Origin: Streptomyces sp. NRRL WC-3618
Lineage (GTDB): Bacteria; Actinomycetota; Actinomycetes; Streptomycetales; Streptomycetaceae
Assembly (NCBI RefSeq): GCF_001280005.1
Contig: NZ_LGDW01000040.1
Location: 34,685-98,684, forward strand
Reading direction: 5' to 3'
DNA: 64,000 nt
Positions 23,539-32,659 of this stretch are shown here, one piece after another (position 1 is the first letter of the stretch; the number at the start of each line of letters is the position of its first letter). Below the pieces are notes generated by a model, which did no database searches, was not told the DNA's origin, and saw only the letters and a program-made list of their open reading frames with translations. Position numbers and translations under genes: made by a program.

Positions 23539-25739
23539 GTCGCGCTCTCCGGCTCCCGCGCCTGGTCGAACAGGCCGTCGGCGCGCTGCTTGATCCGGAC
23601 GGTGAACGGCGACGGTTCGCCGGGACCGTACGCGGCGAGGTGCGCCCGCCAGTCGGCGTACGCGCCGTCGGTGTCACCCAGCGCGTACCGGCTGTCCCCG
23701 CGCCGGTAGAGCAGGTCGGGGTCCTCGTCCGCGAGGGCGGGAACCGCGATGTCGAGGTCCGCGAGCGCGCGGCGGTGCTCACCGAGGTCGTGCAGTGCGA
23801 CGGCTCGGTTGGCCCGCAGTACGGCACTGTCGTCGAGCTCGACGGCGTGGTCGAGATCGTCGACCGCTTCCGCGAGCCGGCCCGCGGAGTATGCGAGGAC
23901 GGCGCGGTTCGCCCAGGCGGCGACGTAGTCCGGGTCCGCCTGGAGGGCGGCGGTGAAACTCTCGTACGCGCTGTGCTCATCGTCTTCGGCCAGCAGAGCG
24001 CCTCGCGCGCACAGCAGGTTCGGGTTCTCGGGATCCAGGGCCAGGCCCGCTTCGATGTCGGCCCAGGCCCGCTCGGTCTGTCCGAGTTCCATGAGCAGGT
24101 CGGCGCGGTTCACGAAGGTGTCCACATGGCTGGGATCGAGCACGGCGGCGTAGTCCAGGTCCCGTAGGGCGCCCTTCTCGTCACCGAGTTCGCGCAGCAG
24201 GTCCGCCCGGTTGAAGTGGGCCTCGTGGAACGGCGGGCTCAGCCGGACCGCTTCGGCGTAGTCCTCCAGGGCGGCGGCGTGGTCACCGGCGGCGCGGCGC
24301 TCGCCGGCCCGCTCGAAGTAGTAGTCGCCGTAGTCGGGATCGCGGCTGATCACCAGGTCGTAGTCCCGCAGCGAGCCGGTGTGGTCCCCGAGCGCGGCGA
24401 GGATCTGCGCCCGGTTGTAGCGGAGCACGGAACGGTGCAGGAGCTGCTCGTCGGGCCCGAGATCCGCGTCGGTCATCGCGATCGCCTCGTTCACCAGCGC
24501 CAGCGCGTTGCCGGGTTCGCCGCGGTGCAGCTCGACAAGAGCCCGTGCGTTGCGCATGAACGCTCCGACGAACACGCGCCGGTGCGGATCGGGATTGCTG
24601 TCGGCGAAGGCGATCGCGGTGTTCACCCATTCCATCGCCCGCGTCTCGTCGTGCATGCCCTTCGGCAGATGGCGGGTGTAGAGCATGGCCATCATGTAGC
24701 AGCTGTTCATGTGGATCTCGGGTTCGATGCTGCCGGCCCGCAGTTCGGCGAAGTACGAGAACCCCTTCTCGCCCCGGCGCAGATAGGAAAGACAGGCACC
24801 GATCTTGTTGGTGAGGTTCCAGTACGCCTTCGGCCGCTCATCGCCGAGCAGCAGTCGTCCGCGCTGGGAGATGTCGAGCGCCGCCTCGTAGAAGCCCGCG
24901 TCGAAGCAGGCCTCGGTGGCCTCGACGAATGCCGTTGCGGCAGCGGCGGGGTCCGTGCCGTGCTCCAGGTGGTAGAGATGCGCTCCGAGGTTCGTCCCCG
25001 GTGTGGCGAGGGCCGCCAGCTGTGCGGCGCGGGCGCTGTGGCGACGGGCCCGCTCGTCCGCCGGAAGGGCCGCGTAGGCACGTTCCGTTTCGGGGTCCGT
25101 GCTGGTTCCGTCGGCGTCGATGAACGACTGGGCGGGATCGGTGCCGGCGGGCAGCGGGGGCGCGGATCGCGTCGGCCGCGCCGCGTGGTCGGCGTAGGTG
25201 CCTACCGCACGGCCGAGTTCGTCGTCGGTGCCGCCGTCGGTCTCCGTGACCATGGTCAGCACCTCCGGGTCGCAGCGGCGCAGGAGCACGCCCACCAGCT
25301 CCCGGTCGGTGGGATCCGCGTCGTCCAGCTCGCGGAACTCGATGACCACGCCGTCCGGACGCATCAGGCGCGCCCAGTCCATGAGCAACTCCGCGATGCC
25401 GTGGGAGACCCGCAGGGTGCGGGCCACGGAGTAGAAGCGGGTGCGTTCCGCACGGCTGGCGAGGCTGGTGAGGGTCTGCGGCGCTATCGGGACCAGCGGG
25501 GCGAGGTCCGGGGCGAGCGAGATGATCTCGACCGCCCTCGCCTCCACCAAGTCGGCGTGCCGCTCGACGAGTTCGGGCACGACGGCGCGCAGGAGAGCCC
25601 CGCCCCCGGTGTAGGGTCCGCGGAGCCGGCGGTGACAGCGCACCACGAGGTCGGGCTCGGGCGGTGGCGGAAGGGTGCTGTCGACCGGGGCGCCGGTGCC
25701 GAGGACGGTCCAGTGGCGCCGCGGCGAGGATGCGGTCAT
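23535..25739 (-). CDS. Large TPR protein with degenerate P-loop-like N-terminus
   Basis: The 734-residue product has two parts. Residues 1-180 contain RRLRGPYTGGGALLRAVVPE and a strand VVIEFRELDDADPTD, which look like a STAND/AAA-type domain that has lost the GK[ST] of Walker A. From about residue 240 on there are some 12 tetratricopeptide repeats (for example YFERAGERRAAGDHAAALED). The protein may hold the peptide or partner enzymes. ATG 25739 overlaps the stop of the protease gene, so translation is coupled. I do not know a characterised homologue. Confidence 0.8.
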   Translation of the reverse strand: MTASSPRRHWTVLGTGAPVDSTLPPPPEPDLVVRCHRRLRGPYTGGGALLRAVVPELVERHADLVEARAVEIISLAPDLAPLVPIAPQTLTSLASRAERTRFYSVARTLRVSHGIAELLMDWARLMRPDGVVIEFRELDDADPTDRELVGVLLRRCDPEVLTMVTETDGGTDDELGRAVGTYADHAARPTRSAPPLPAGTDPAQSFIDADGTSTDPETERAYAALPADERARRHSARAAQLAALATPGTNLGAHLYHLEHGTDPAAAATAFVEATEACFDAGFYEAALDISQRGRLLLGDERPKAYWNLTNKIGACLSYLRRGEKGFSYFAELRAGSIEPEIHMNSCYMMAMLYTRHLPKGMHDETRAMEWVNTAIAFADSNPDPHRRVFVGAFMRNARALVELHRGEPGNALALVNEAIAMTDADLGPDEQLLHRSVLRYNRAQILAALGDHTGSLRDYDLVISRDPDYGDYYFERAGERRAAGDHAAALEDYAEAVRLSPPFHEAHFNRADLLRELGDEKGALRDLDYAAVLDPSHVDTFVNRADLLMELGQTERAWADIEAGLALDPENPNLLCARGALLAEDDEHSAYESFTAALQADPDYVAAWANRAVLAYSAGRLAEAVDDLDHAVELDDSAVLRANRAVALHDLGEHRRALADLDIAVPALADEDPDLLYRRGDSRYALGDTDGAYADWRAHLAAYGPGEPSPFTVRIKQRADGLFDQAREPESAT

Positions 25740-26932
25740 GACGGTGCTCCTTGGTTGGTGGCCTTGCGGGCGCGTCGGTCTCGCATGGTGACGTACAGCA
25801 GCAGACCGATCTGAAGAGATGTCAGGCCGACGAAGCTCGCCGCGTCGAGCAGACCGCTGGTCGTGGTCCCGCCCCTGAACCGGTCGGTGATCTGCGACCA
25901 GAAGTGCGCGGTGGTCGGAATCCCGGCCCAGAGGAGACTGGCGATGGAGAAGCCGTAGCCCGCCACCAGCAGCGGGGCGTACCAGCGTGCGGTCGCCCGG
26001 TCCCGGTCCGACCAGTCGGCAGTGGGCTCCGGAGGTGTCCGGCGCAGCAGGCGCCGCAGCAGCGCGCGCAGTTGGAAGCGGGTGGCGTTCTGCAGGTCCG
26101 AGCAGCGCAGGGCGTTGGCCAGGACGTAGTAGAGGTCGGTCTCCAGGTAGAACATGAACTGCCAGATCAGCCGCATCACACAGGTGAACGCCACGGCCAG
26201 GAACAGCGCGGACCACCAGGCCGGCCCGTGGCCGCGCAGGGCGAGCGACAGCAGCGTCATGCCTGCGAGCAGGACGGCGTCGGCCAGCATCCCCGCGACG
26301 AACGGAAGATAGCGCCGTCGTCGCTCCACGCTGAACAGGGAGTCCAGCCGGGTCTCCGCGACCAGGTAGTACAGCCGCCGGCTGATGGTCAGCGTGGAGG
26401 GGAGGCCGAGCCGGCGCCCGGAGAGCGCGTGGAAGCCCTCATGCACGAGGATGCAGGGGATCTGCACCACGGTCAGGGTGATGGGGATGAGCGAGAGGTG
26501 GTCGGTGAAGAACACGGCGTGGTACGAGGGCCGCAGGGACCGGTCGCGGACCATCACCACGATCGCCGCGCCGATCAACGCGGCGTAGCACAGCCAGGCG
26601 GGCCAGGAGAACGTCCACCGTCCCAGCCGCTGCCACCGCACAGGCGCGGCGGCCGGGTCGTCCTCACCCTCGGCCCGCAGGAAGCCGAGTTCACCGAGGA
26701 CCTCCAGGAAGTCCTCGACGTCGAGGGGCTCGCCGCACGTCTCCTCGTACCATGTCGCCACGTCGGAGACCGGCACACCGGAGTCCAGCATGCGCAGGGC
26801 CTGCGCGCCCTCCTCGGGGAAGACCGCGTAGGAGGCGATGTCCGGTCGTCCGACCATCACCCCGTCGTCCTCGGGGATCATCGTGAGCTTGTGCAGGCGC
26901 ACAGTGGTGCTGTCTGAAGAGGCCACGGTCAT
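25736..26932 (-). CDS. PqqD-like domain fused to M50-type membrane metalloprotease
   Basis: The 398-residue product begins with a PqqD-like peptide-recognition domain (about residues 10-90: LTMIPEDDGVMVGRPDIASY and DVEDFLEVLGELGFL). Several membrane segments follow. HEGFH at 164-168 gives the HExxH zinc site inside a hydrophobic helix, and Asp266 in FYLETDLYYVL is the expected third ligand, as in M50-like putative peptide zinc proteases. The fusion suggests recognition of a leader peptide and cleavage or export at the membrane. The gene follows the 25-residue peptide gene by 97 bases containing a hairpin. Confidence 0.88.
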   Translation of the reverse strand: MTVASSDSTTVRLHKLTMIPEDDGVMVGRPDIASYAVFPEEGAQALRMLDSGVPVSDVATWYEETCGEPLDVEDFLEVLGELGFLRAEGEDDPAAAPVRWQRLGRWTFSWPAWLCYAALIGAAIVVMVRDRSLRPSYHAVFFTDHLSLIPITLTVVQIPCILVHEGFHALSGRRLGLPSTLTISRRLYYLVAETRLDSLFSVERRRRYLPFVAGMLADAVLLAGMTLLSLALRGHGPAWWSALFLAVAFTCVMRLIWQFMFYLETDLYYVLANALRCSDLQNATRFQLRALLRRLLRRTPPEPTADWSDRDRATARWYAPLLVAGYGFSIASLLWAGIPTTAHFWSQITDRFRGGTTTSGLLDAASFVGLTSLQIGLLLYVTMRDRRARKATNQGAPS

Positions 26933-26964
26933 GGGGCAAGCGCCTCTCTGCGTGAGAAGTGAGC

Positions 26965-27002
26965 GGAGCCGGACTCCGGGTGGATGCCCGGAGCCCGGCT
27001 CC
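26965..27002 (-). terminator. Attenuator-like hairpin between peptide gene and protease gene
   Basis: GGAGCCGGACTCCGGG (26965-26980) pairs with CCCGGAGCCCGGCTCC (26987-27002) at 15 of 16 positions around loop TGGATG. It lies after the peptide stop and before the protease start. Such a partial terminator would give many more copies of the precursor message than of the processing genes, a common arrangement for peptide precursors. Confidence 0.7.
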
Positions 27003-27028
27003 GATCTGGGCCTGACCTAGGGGTGTCC

Positions 27029-27106
27029 CTAGAGGGCGGAGCAGCAGTAGTACGCAGAGCTCGTCAGCCGGATGGTGCCGGCCTTGCGGATCGACATCTT
27101 CTTCAT
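27029..27106 (-). CDS. Candidate RiPP precursor peptide, 25 residues
   Basis: ATG 27106 is preceded by a very strong purine-rich site (GGAGGAGGGA) and encodes a 25-residue peptide. Residues 1-14 are basic (Lys2, Lys3, Arg7, Lys8, Arg13; MKKMSIRKAGTIRL) and resemble a short leader. Residues 15-25 are TSSAYYCCSAL, with adjacent Tyr and adjacent Cys that would be modifiable. The ORF is too short for routine gene calling. It heads the operon with the PqqD-M50 protein, TPR protein and flavin reductase. The peptide class is not one I recognise. Confidence 0.8.
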   Translation of the reverse strand: MKKMSIRKAGTIRLTSSAYYCCSAL

Positions 27107-27403
27107 GGTGTCCCTCCTCCCTCTCTCCTCGGGTGAACGGCGGAACCCGGCCAAGTCTGCGGACGAGGGACAGCGCGTACGTCCGCACCATGACGTATGC
27201 CGGGCTGCGAGAATTGACTAGTTGGGGCCACCGCCGGGCTCGGCCGGCCGGTCCGATGAGTGGACCCGGGCACGACAGCCCGCCTCTGCGCGTATCACCC
27301 TGTCCTCGACCAGTCCGACGGGGGGAGTGATCGTGATCTGGGCCTGTTTCACGTGCGCGTGTCCTGGTGTTCCGGGTGCTGAAGCCGGGCGGAGGCGCGT
27401 CGT

Positions 27404-30232
27404 ATGAGCGAATCGCCTGCCTTCGTAGGACGGGACAGGGAAAAGAAGATCGTGGCCACGGTGCACGAGCGCGCGGCGGGCGGCCGGGCCCAGGTGCTTC
27501 TGATCACCGGCGAGGCCGGTCTCGGCAAGACCCGGCTGGTGGAGGAGCTGGGTGTGCTGGCCGTCGCCGCCCATGGCGGCACCAGCGTGCGAGTCGGTGC
27601 CGCGGTGCCGCTGAGCGGCGCCGGCCTGCCGTACGGGCCGTTCGTGGAAGCGCTGCGTGACGGCGCCGAGGAGCTGTTCGCCGATGACGGGACGTGCGGT
27701 GTGCTGACGGCGCGGCAGTATGCGTTCGAGCGGGTACTCGCCTTTCTGTCCGGTCTCTCGGACCGTTCTCCGCTGGTGTTCGTGCTGGAGGACCTGCACT
27801 GGGCCGACGAGTCCACCCGCGCTCTGTTCGCCTTCCTCGCGGTCCGGCTGCGGCGCCAGCGGGTCCTGGTCGTCGGGACGGTCCGCGAGGAGGATCTCGG
27901 CGATGACGCACGGCGCTGGTTCGCGGAGCTGACCTACCGTCCCCGGGTGACCTGGCTGCGACTCACCAAACTCGCAGACCCCGAGATCGCCGTCCTGGTG
28001 GCCGGTCTGCTCGCGGCCGACGACGGGCAGGCCGGTGAGATGGACGTGGCCGCCGTGGTCTCCGCCGCGGGAGGCAACCCGCTGTACGCGCGGGAACTCG
28101 TACGGTCCGCCCCGCACTGGCCGCCGCTGGCGATCGCCGAGCCCGTGCTGGCCAGGGCGTCCCGCTGCGAAGCGCCGGTCCGCGAGGTGATCGACCAGAT
28201 CGCGGTGGCCGACGGAGGCATGTCCCATGAGCTGCTCGCCGCGACACTGCGCCGCTCCGAGAACACGCTGCTCGCCTCGGTCCGCGCGGCGGTCGGCCTG
28301 GGGCTGCTGGCCACGACACACGACGGCTACGCCATCCCGCACGGGCTGGTCCGGCGGATCCTGTACGCCGATCTCCTTCCCGGGGAGCGCCGCTTCCTGC
28401 ACCGGCGTCACGCGGCCGCACTCGCACAGCGCACAGGGGATGCGGACCCAGCGCGGCTGGCCCACCACTGGTACCTGGCCGGCTGTTACGACCAGGCCGC
28501 GGGCGCTGCCCTCACCGGGGCGCGCCTCGCGTTCACGGCCCGTGCCTACGAGGAGGCCGACCGGTTGTACGCCCTGGTCGCCGAACTGGAGCAGTGGATG
28601 CCCGAACGGGGACCAGGGGTGTGGGAGGAGGCGGAGCGGGCGGCGGCCCTGGCCGGGCACCCCGGGCGAGCCGCGCGGCACAGCGCGCGGGCGCTTGCCG
28701 CCAACGAGGCGGGGACACCCGCGGACCGGGCCCGGATCCTCGAACGCGCCGGCGGTCACCGGTGGGAGGCAGGCGACCTCAGGGGCTCCGTCGAGGCCCG
28801 GGAGCAGGCGGTGGCACTGCTGGACGGACATCCGCCGTCGGCGTTACGGGCCCGGCTCCTCGGCTCGCTGGCCACCGCGCGACTGCTGCTCGGTACGCCG
28901 GACGGTGTGCTGGCGATGGCGCGACGCGCGCTGGAGATGGCCAACGAGGTCGGTACGCCGGCCGAACAGGCCCACGCCCTCACCGCGCTCGGCGTCGTCC
29001 GGGCCCGGTACGGCGATCCCGGCGCCGCAGCGGACGCGTTGCGCGCGGCGTGCGCCCAGGCACAGCGGGCGGGCGCCGTGGAGGATGCCGTACGTGCCAT
29101 GAGCGGTCTGGTGAACGTACTCGCCGGCGCCGGCCGTTTCAGCGAGGCTCGAGAGGTGGTGCGGCTCGGTCGGCAAACGGCGAAGGACCTGGGGGCGCCG
29201 CCCACCCTCACCGCCGCCCTGGAGGCCGGCGCGGCGGCGATCCTCGTCGCGTCGGGACGGTGGGCCGCGGCCGATCGGCTGCTGCACGAACTTGTCGGCA
29301 GGGTGACCCCGTATACCGCGAGGCATCTGCTCCTTCTGCAACTGGAACTGGCTGTCGCCCGCGGAGAACGGGCACGCGCCACGGATCTGGCCGCCGCGCT
29401 GAACGTGACGTGCGACGACCCGCTCGTGGCCGGCCCGGCACACGCCTGCCTCGCGGAACAGGCGCTCGACGCCGGTGATCCGGTCACGGCCGCGGATCAG
29501 GTGCTCCGCGGCTTGATCGTGCTGGGAGGGGGCATGTTCTCGGCCGAGGAGATCCGGCTGCTGGCGGTCGGGAGCCGTGTCGGAGCGGACCTCGCGCGGC
29601 TGCCCGAATCGATGCGGCCGCAGGGACTGCCCCCGGCCTGGGACACGGTCGCGGGCACCTTCTCGGACCGGGTCCGCATCGCCGTCGAACGGCACCCCGG
29701 CGAACCGCAGGTGATCGCCTACGGCGTCCTGGCCGCCGCCGAGCACGCCCGGACGGTCATGACCGACGACCGGGTGACATGGCGGACGGTGGCCGATGTG
29801 TGGCGTGCGGCGGGTCTGCCGTACCGCGAGGCGTATGCCCGCCTCCGCGAGGCCGAGACAGCGCTCCGGGCGAGCCGACGTGAACAGGCCGGGCGCGCCC
29901 TTGCGGCCTGCGTGAGCTTGGCCGGCCCACTCGGCGCGGTGCCGCTGCTGCGTCTCGCCGAGGAACTGGCGGAGCGCGGCAGATTGACGCCGCATCTTGC
30001 CCGGAGGGGCCGTTCCGCCGTGCTCCGCGGCAGGTTCGACCTGACGGAACGTGAGTCACAGGTGCTCGCCCTGCTGTCCCAGGGCGCGAGCAACCGACAG
30101 ATCGCCCGGTCCCTGTTCATCAGCGATCGCACGGTCGCCGTGCACGTGTCGCACATTTTCTCGAAACTCGGCGTCCGAAACCGCACCGAGGCAGCGATCG
30201 CCCGCACACACCAGCTCGCGACGCCCTCCTGA
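27404..30232 (+). CDS. LAL-type LuxR regulator divergent from the peptide operon
   Basis: The 942-residue product has Walker A GEAGLGKTR (about residue 36), a Walker B-like LVFVLEDLHWADES, a long TPR-like middle and a C-terminal LuxR helix-turn-helix (FDLTERESQVLALLSQGASN, about residues 885-935). It starts directly with the ATPase domain (FVGRDREKK). GGAGG lies upstream of ATG 27404. About 300 bases separate it from the divergent peptide gene, so it is the natural candidate regulator of that operon. No TTA codon was seen. Confidence 0.9.
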   Translation: MSESPAFVGRDREKKIVATVHERAAGGRAQVLLITGEAGLGKTRLVEELGVLAVAAHGGTSVRVGAAVPLSGAGLPYGPFVEALRDGAEELFADDGTCGVLTARQYAFERVLAFLSGLSDRSPLVFVLEDLHWADESTRALFAFLAVRLRRQRVLVVGTVREEDLGDDARRWFAELTYRPRVTWLRLTKLADPEIAVLVAGLLAADDGQAGEMDVAAVVSAAGGNPLYARELVRSAPHWPPLAIAEPVLARASRCEAPVREVIDQIAVADGGMSHELLAATLRRSENTLLASVRAAVGLGLLATTHDGYAIPHGLVRRILYADLLPGERRFLHRRHAAALAQRTGDADPARLAHHWYLAGCYDQAAGAALTGARLAFTARAYEEADRLYALVAELEQWMPERGPGVWEEAERAAALAGHPGRAARHSARALAANEAGTPADRARILERAGGHRWEAGDLRGSVEAREQAVALLDGHPPSALRARLLGSLATARLLLGTPDGVLAMARRALEMANEVGTPAEQAHALTALGVVRARYGDPGAAADALRAACAQAQRAGAVEDAVRAMSGLVNVLAGAGRFSEAREVVRLGRQTAKDLGAPPTLTAALEAGAAAILVASGRWAAADRLLHELVGRVTPYTARHLLLLQLELAVARGERARATDLAAALNVTCDDPLVAGPAHACLAEQALDAGDPVTAADQVLRGLIVLGGGMFSAEEIRLLAVGSRVGADLARLPESMRPQGLPPAWDTVAGTFSDRVRIAVERHPGEPQVIAYGVLAAAEHARTVMTDDRVTWRTVADVWRAAGLPYREAYARLREAETALRASRREQAGRALAACVSLAGPLGAVPLLRLAEELAERGRLTPHLARRGRSAVLRGRFDLTERESQVLALLSQGASNRQIARSLFISDRTVAVHVSHIFSKLGVRNRTEAAIARTHQLATPS

Positions 30233-30364
30233 CGCTTCCGAAGCATTAGACCGTGCGCCTGACGCTTCGGCAGTGCCGCATAGGGCCCCGGCGGGCCATG
30301 GTGGAGAACCTCACGGCGGGCCGACCCTATGTCCCTTCCCCTGGATCCTCTGAGGAGTCACGTC

Positions 30365-30612
30365 ATGCCAGTCGGTCGTGCGGAAGACGTGGACCTTGAT
30401 TACGAGACCGTCGGGGAAGGCGACCCCCTCGTCTTCGTGCACGGCTCATGGAACGACCACGGTTCTTGGCAGCCCGCGATCGACGCCGTCGCCGGCGCGT
30501 CGTTCCGGGTGATCAGCTACGACCGCCGGGGCCACGGCCGGAGCGAGGCGGTACCGGGTCAGGGCACCCGCAGGCAGGACGAGGACGACCTCGCCGCCCT
30601 GATCGAGGGTTG
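30365..30612 (+). pseudogene. Alpha/beta-hydrolase, N-terminal fragment
   Basis: After GAGGAG, ATG 30365 opens a normal alpha/beta-hydrolase start: DLDYETVGEGDPLVFVHGSW (oxyanion HGSW), then FRVISYDRRGHGRSE. Homology stops after LAALIEGW at about 30610, before the nucleophile elbow GxSxG. The catalytic Ser, Asp and His are therefore absent. The frame runs on into sequence belonging to a different gene, indicating a deletion. Confidence 0.8.
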
Positions 30613-30614
30613 GG

Positions 30615-30833
30615 TTGCACCTGGATGTGGGACGTGCCGGGCTGGTTTCCGGTGGCCGGGTCGGGCGCGAGGTGCGGTACGTCGTGCGGCCCGCGACGCT
30701 GGATACGACGGCGCGGTGGATAACCACGCTCGCGGCCGACTGGGATCGGCGGCCGGCGGGCGTCAAGCGCCTCGCCGAGGAGGCGGAGCGAGAGGAGAGA
30801 ATCGATGACCGATCACAGGACCGGAACACGTGA
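30615..30833 (+). pseudogene. ArsR-family repressor, C-terminal fragment
   Basis: From about 30615 the frame reads HLDVGRAGLVSGGRVGREVR, then YVVRPATLDTTARWITTLAADWDRR and KRLAEEAEREE. This is the wing and C-terminal helix of ArsR-type regulators (AGLV...R-GR---Y). The recognition helices are missing because of the same deletion that truncated the hydrolase. ArsR genes of this type often precede activator or DUF899 genes; here the end overlaps the DUF899 start. Confidence 0.7.
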
Positions 30834-31581
30834 GGAGTGGCTCGCGGCCCGGCTGGAGCTGCTCGAGGCCGAGAAGGAGCTGACGCGGCGAGGCGACGAA
30901 CTCGCGCGCCGGCGGCAGGAGCTGCCCTGGGTTCGCATCGACAAGGACTACCGCTTCCAGACCGGCGAGGGCACGGCATCCCTGGCCGATCTCTTCGCGG
31001 GACGCTCGCAGTTGCTCATCTACCACTTCATGTTCGGACCCGAATACACGGCCGGGTGTCCGTCGTGCTCCGCGATCGCGGACGGCTTCGACGGCTCCGT
31101 CGTTCATCTCGCGAACCACGACGTCACGCTCTGCGCGGTGTCGGAGGCTCCGATCGCGAAACTGGAGACGTACAAGCAGCGGATGGGCTGGCACTTCCCT
31201 TGGGCGTCGTCGTTCGGCAGCGACTTCAACTACGACTTCCATACGTCCCGGACCGAGGAGCAGTGGCAGTCCGGAGCCGTCGAGTACAACTTCCGTACGA
31301 CGGACATACGGCCGTCCGAAGGCGAGGTGAGCCCCGAGCTCGCCGAGATCGCGTCGAGCACGGGAACGGACTGGGCGACGTACACGCGCCAAGGGCCCGG
31401 GGTGAGCGCGTTCGCGCTGGACGACGGCGTCGTCTATCACACCTACTCGGCATACGCGCGCGGGGTGGACGGCCTCTGGGGCATGTACCAGTGGCTCGAC
31501 CGCACACCACTCGGGCGTAACGAGACCGGCTTCTGGTGGCGCCGCCACGACGAGTACGACACCCCGATGGTCACCGAGTAG
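30805..31581 (+). CDS. DUF899 thioredoxin-like protein
   Basis: The 258-residue product has the family start EEWLAARLELLEAEKELTRR, ELPWVRIDKDY, then LLIYHFMFGPEYTAGCPSCS with a CxxC in thioredoxin-like context, and ends FWWRRHDEYDTPMVTE. DUF899 proteins are presumed thiol or peroxide-related, without a proven reaction. It likely formed an operon with the ArsR gene that is now broken, so its regulation may have changed. Confidence 0.88.
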   Translation: MTDHRTGTREEWLAARLELLEAEKELTRRGDELARRRQELPWVRIDKDYRFQTGEGTASLADLFAGRSQLLIYHFMFGPEYTAGCPSCSAIADGFDGSVVHLANHDVTLCAVSEAPIAKLETYKQRMGWHFPWASSFGSDFNYDFHTSRTEEQWQSGAVEYNFRTTDIRPSEGEVSPELAEIASSTGTDWATYTRQGPGVSAFALDDGVVYHTYSAYARGVDGLWGMYQWLDRTPLGRNETGFWWRRHDEYDTPMVTE

Positions 31582-31602
31582 GCCGACGCCGCAGGCGAGC
31601 GA

Positions 31603-32625
31603 CTACAGCGGCGCCGGCGAAGAAGCCCCCGGGATCAGCAGGCGTGGGCTGCCCGTGCCGTTGGCGGGCACGGTCCACAGGTCGCTGCTGCCGATCTCGC
31701 CGTTGGTGGGGAGGGCGTAGGCGACGGTGTTGTTGTCGAGCCAGGTGGCCTGGTCGTCGACGCTGTGGCGTTCGGCGAGCGCCGTTTCCTTCAGGGTGCT
31801 CAGGTCGAGGACGTATTCGTGCCACAGGGAGGTACGGGACAGGACCCGCTTCTTGAAGGCGACGCGTGTTTCGTCGGGGGAGAGCGAGGGGCACTCCACG
31901 TTCTCGGTCATGGTGGTGACCTTGCGTGCGGAGAGGGACCCGCGGACCAGGTACGTCTTGTTGCCGGTGTTGAGGGTGGCGTAGAAGGTGTCGTCGTCGG
32001 AGGCGAAGGTGACGCCCCAGAAGTTGACGTCCGAGGCGCGGTAGGGCCTGCCGTCCAGGACGATGGAGAACGTCTCCAGACTGGGCGTCAGCTTCATCGC
32101 GCGGGTGTCCAGGACCGTGGTCCGGGTGGAGAAGAAAGCGGACGCGTAGGACTCGCCGGAGACGAAGACGGTCCAGGCGACGAAGCGGCCGCTGGGCGAG
32201 ACCCGGGCCCGGCTGGGGGCACCCGCGAGCGGGTAGGTGCGCAGGGTGCGGAGGTCGGCGTCCAGGATCAGGGCGCGGTTGCTCTGCTTGAGGACACCGG
32301 GGACGGACTGGAGGCAGATGCCCGTGCCGGCCGCCGCGTAGAAGCGGGCGCACTTCAGGTCGGACGCGGTCCGGCCTGCCCCGGGGTCGGTGGACGGGAC
32401 CGAGGCGACCGCGGTGCGGTGCGGACCGGCGGCCGCGTTGACGAACGCCAGACGGCTCTTCTGGTCGAGCGTCAGCTTGCCCGTACTGATGACGGGGTCG
32501 CCCGGCTGTGGTCGGTTCGCCCGGTCGGCGCGGTCGGCGGCGTGCAGGACCACGCCGGTTGCCAGGCCCGCGAGGAGCAGTACCCCGGTGACGAGTATCA
32601 GCAGGCGGCGGCGCAGCGATGTCAT
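31603..32625 (-). CDS. Membrane-anchored TolB-like propeller protein
   Basis: The 340-residue product starts with a single membrane anchor (RRRLLILVTGVLLLAGLATG) and an extracytoplasmic region with WD/PD40-like blades, for example PSRARVSPSGRFVAWTVFVS and ECPSLSPDETRVAFKKR. No catalytic motif is seen. It marks the left end of the polysaccharide locus and is followed 35 bases upstream by the MFS gene on the same strand. A role in cell-surface assembly is inferred from position only. ATG 32625 is chosen for the anchor; the frame is open further upstream. Confidence 0.75.
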   Translation of the reverse strand: MTSLRRRLLILVTGVLLLAGLATGVVLHAADRADRANRPQPGDPVISTGKLTLDQKSRLAFVNAAAGPHRTAVASVPSTDPGAGRTASDLKCARFYAAAGTGICLQSVPGVLKQSNRALILDADLRTLRTYPLAGAPSRARVSPSGRFVAWTVFVSGESYASAFFSTRTTVLDTRAMKLTPSLETFSIVLDGRPYRASDVNFWGVTFASDDDTFYATLNTGNKTYLVRGSLSARKVTTMTENVECPSLSPDETRVAFKKRVLSRTSLWHEYVLDLSTLKETALAERHSVDDQATWLDNNTVAYALPTNGEIGSSDLWTVPANGTGSPRLLIPGASSPAPL

Positions 32626-32659
32626 GTGGATCCCCGGGGCTTTGGGACGGTGGTGGTGG

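Noticed and set aside
24216..25814. A 532-residue open frame on the plus strand opposite the TPR protein
   Set aside because: It mirrors the codon bias of the TPR gene, has no domain and no ribosome binding site.
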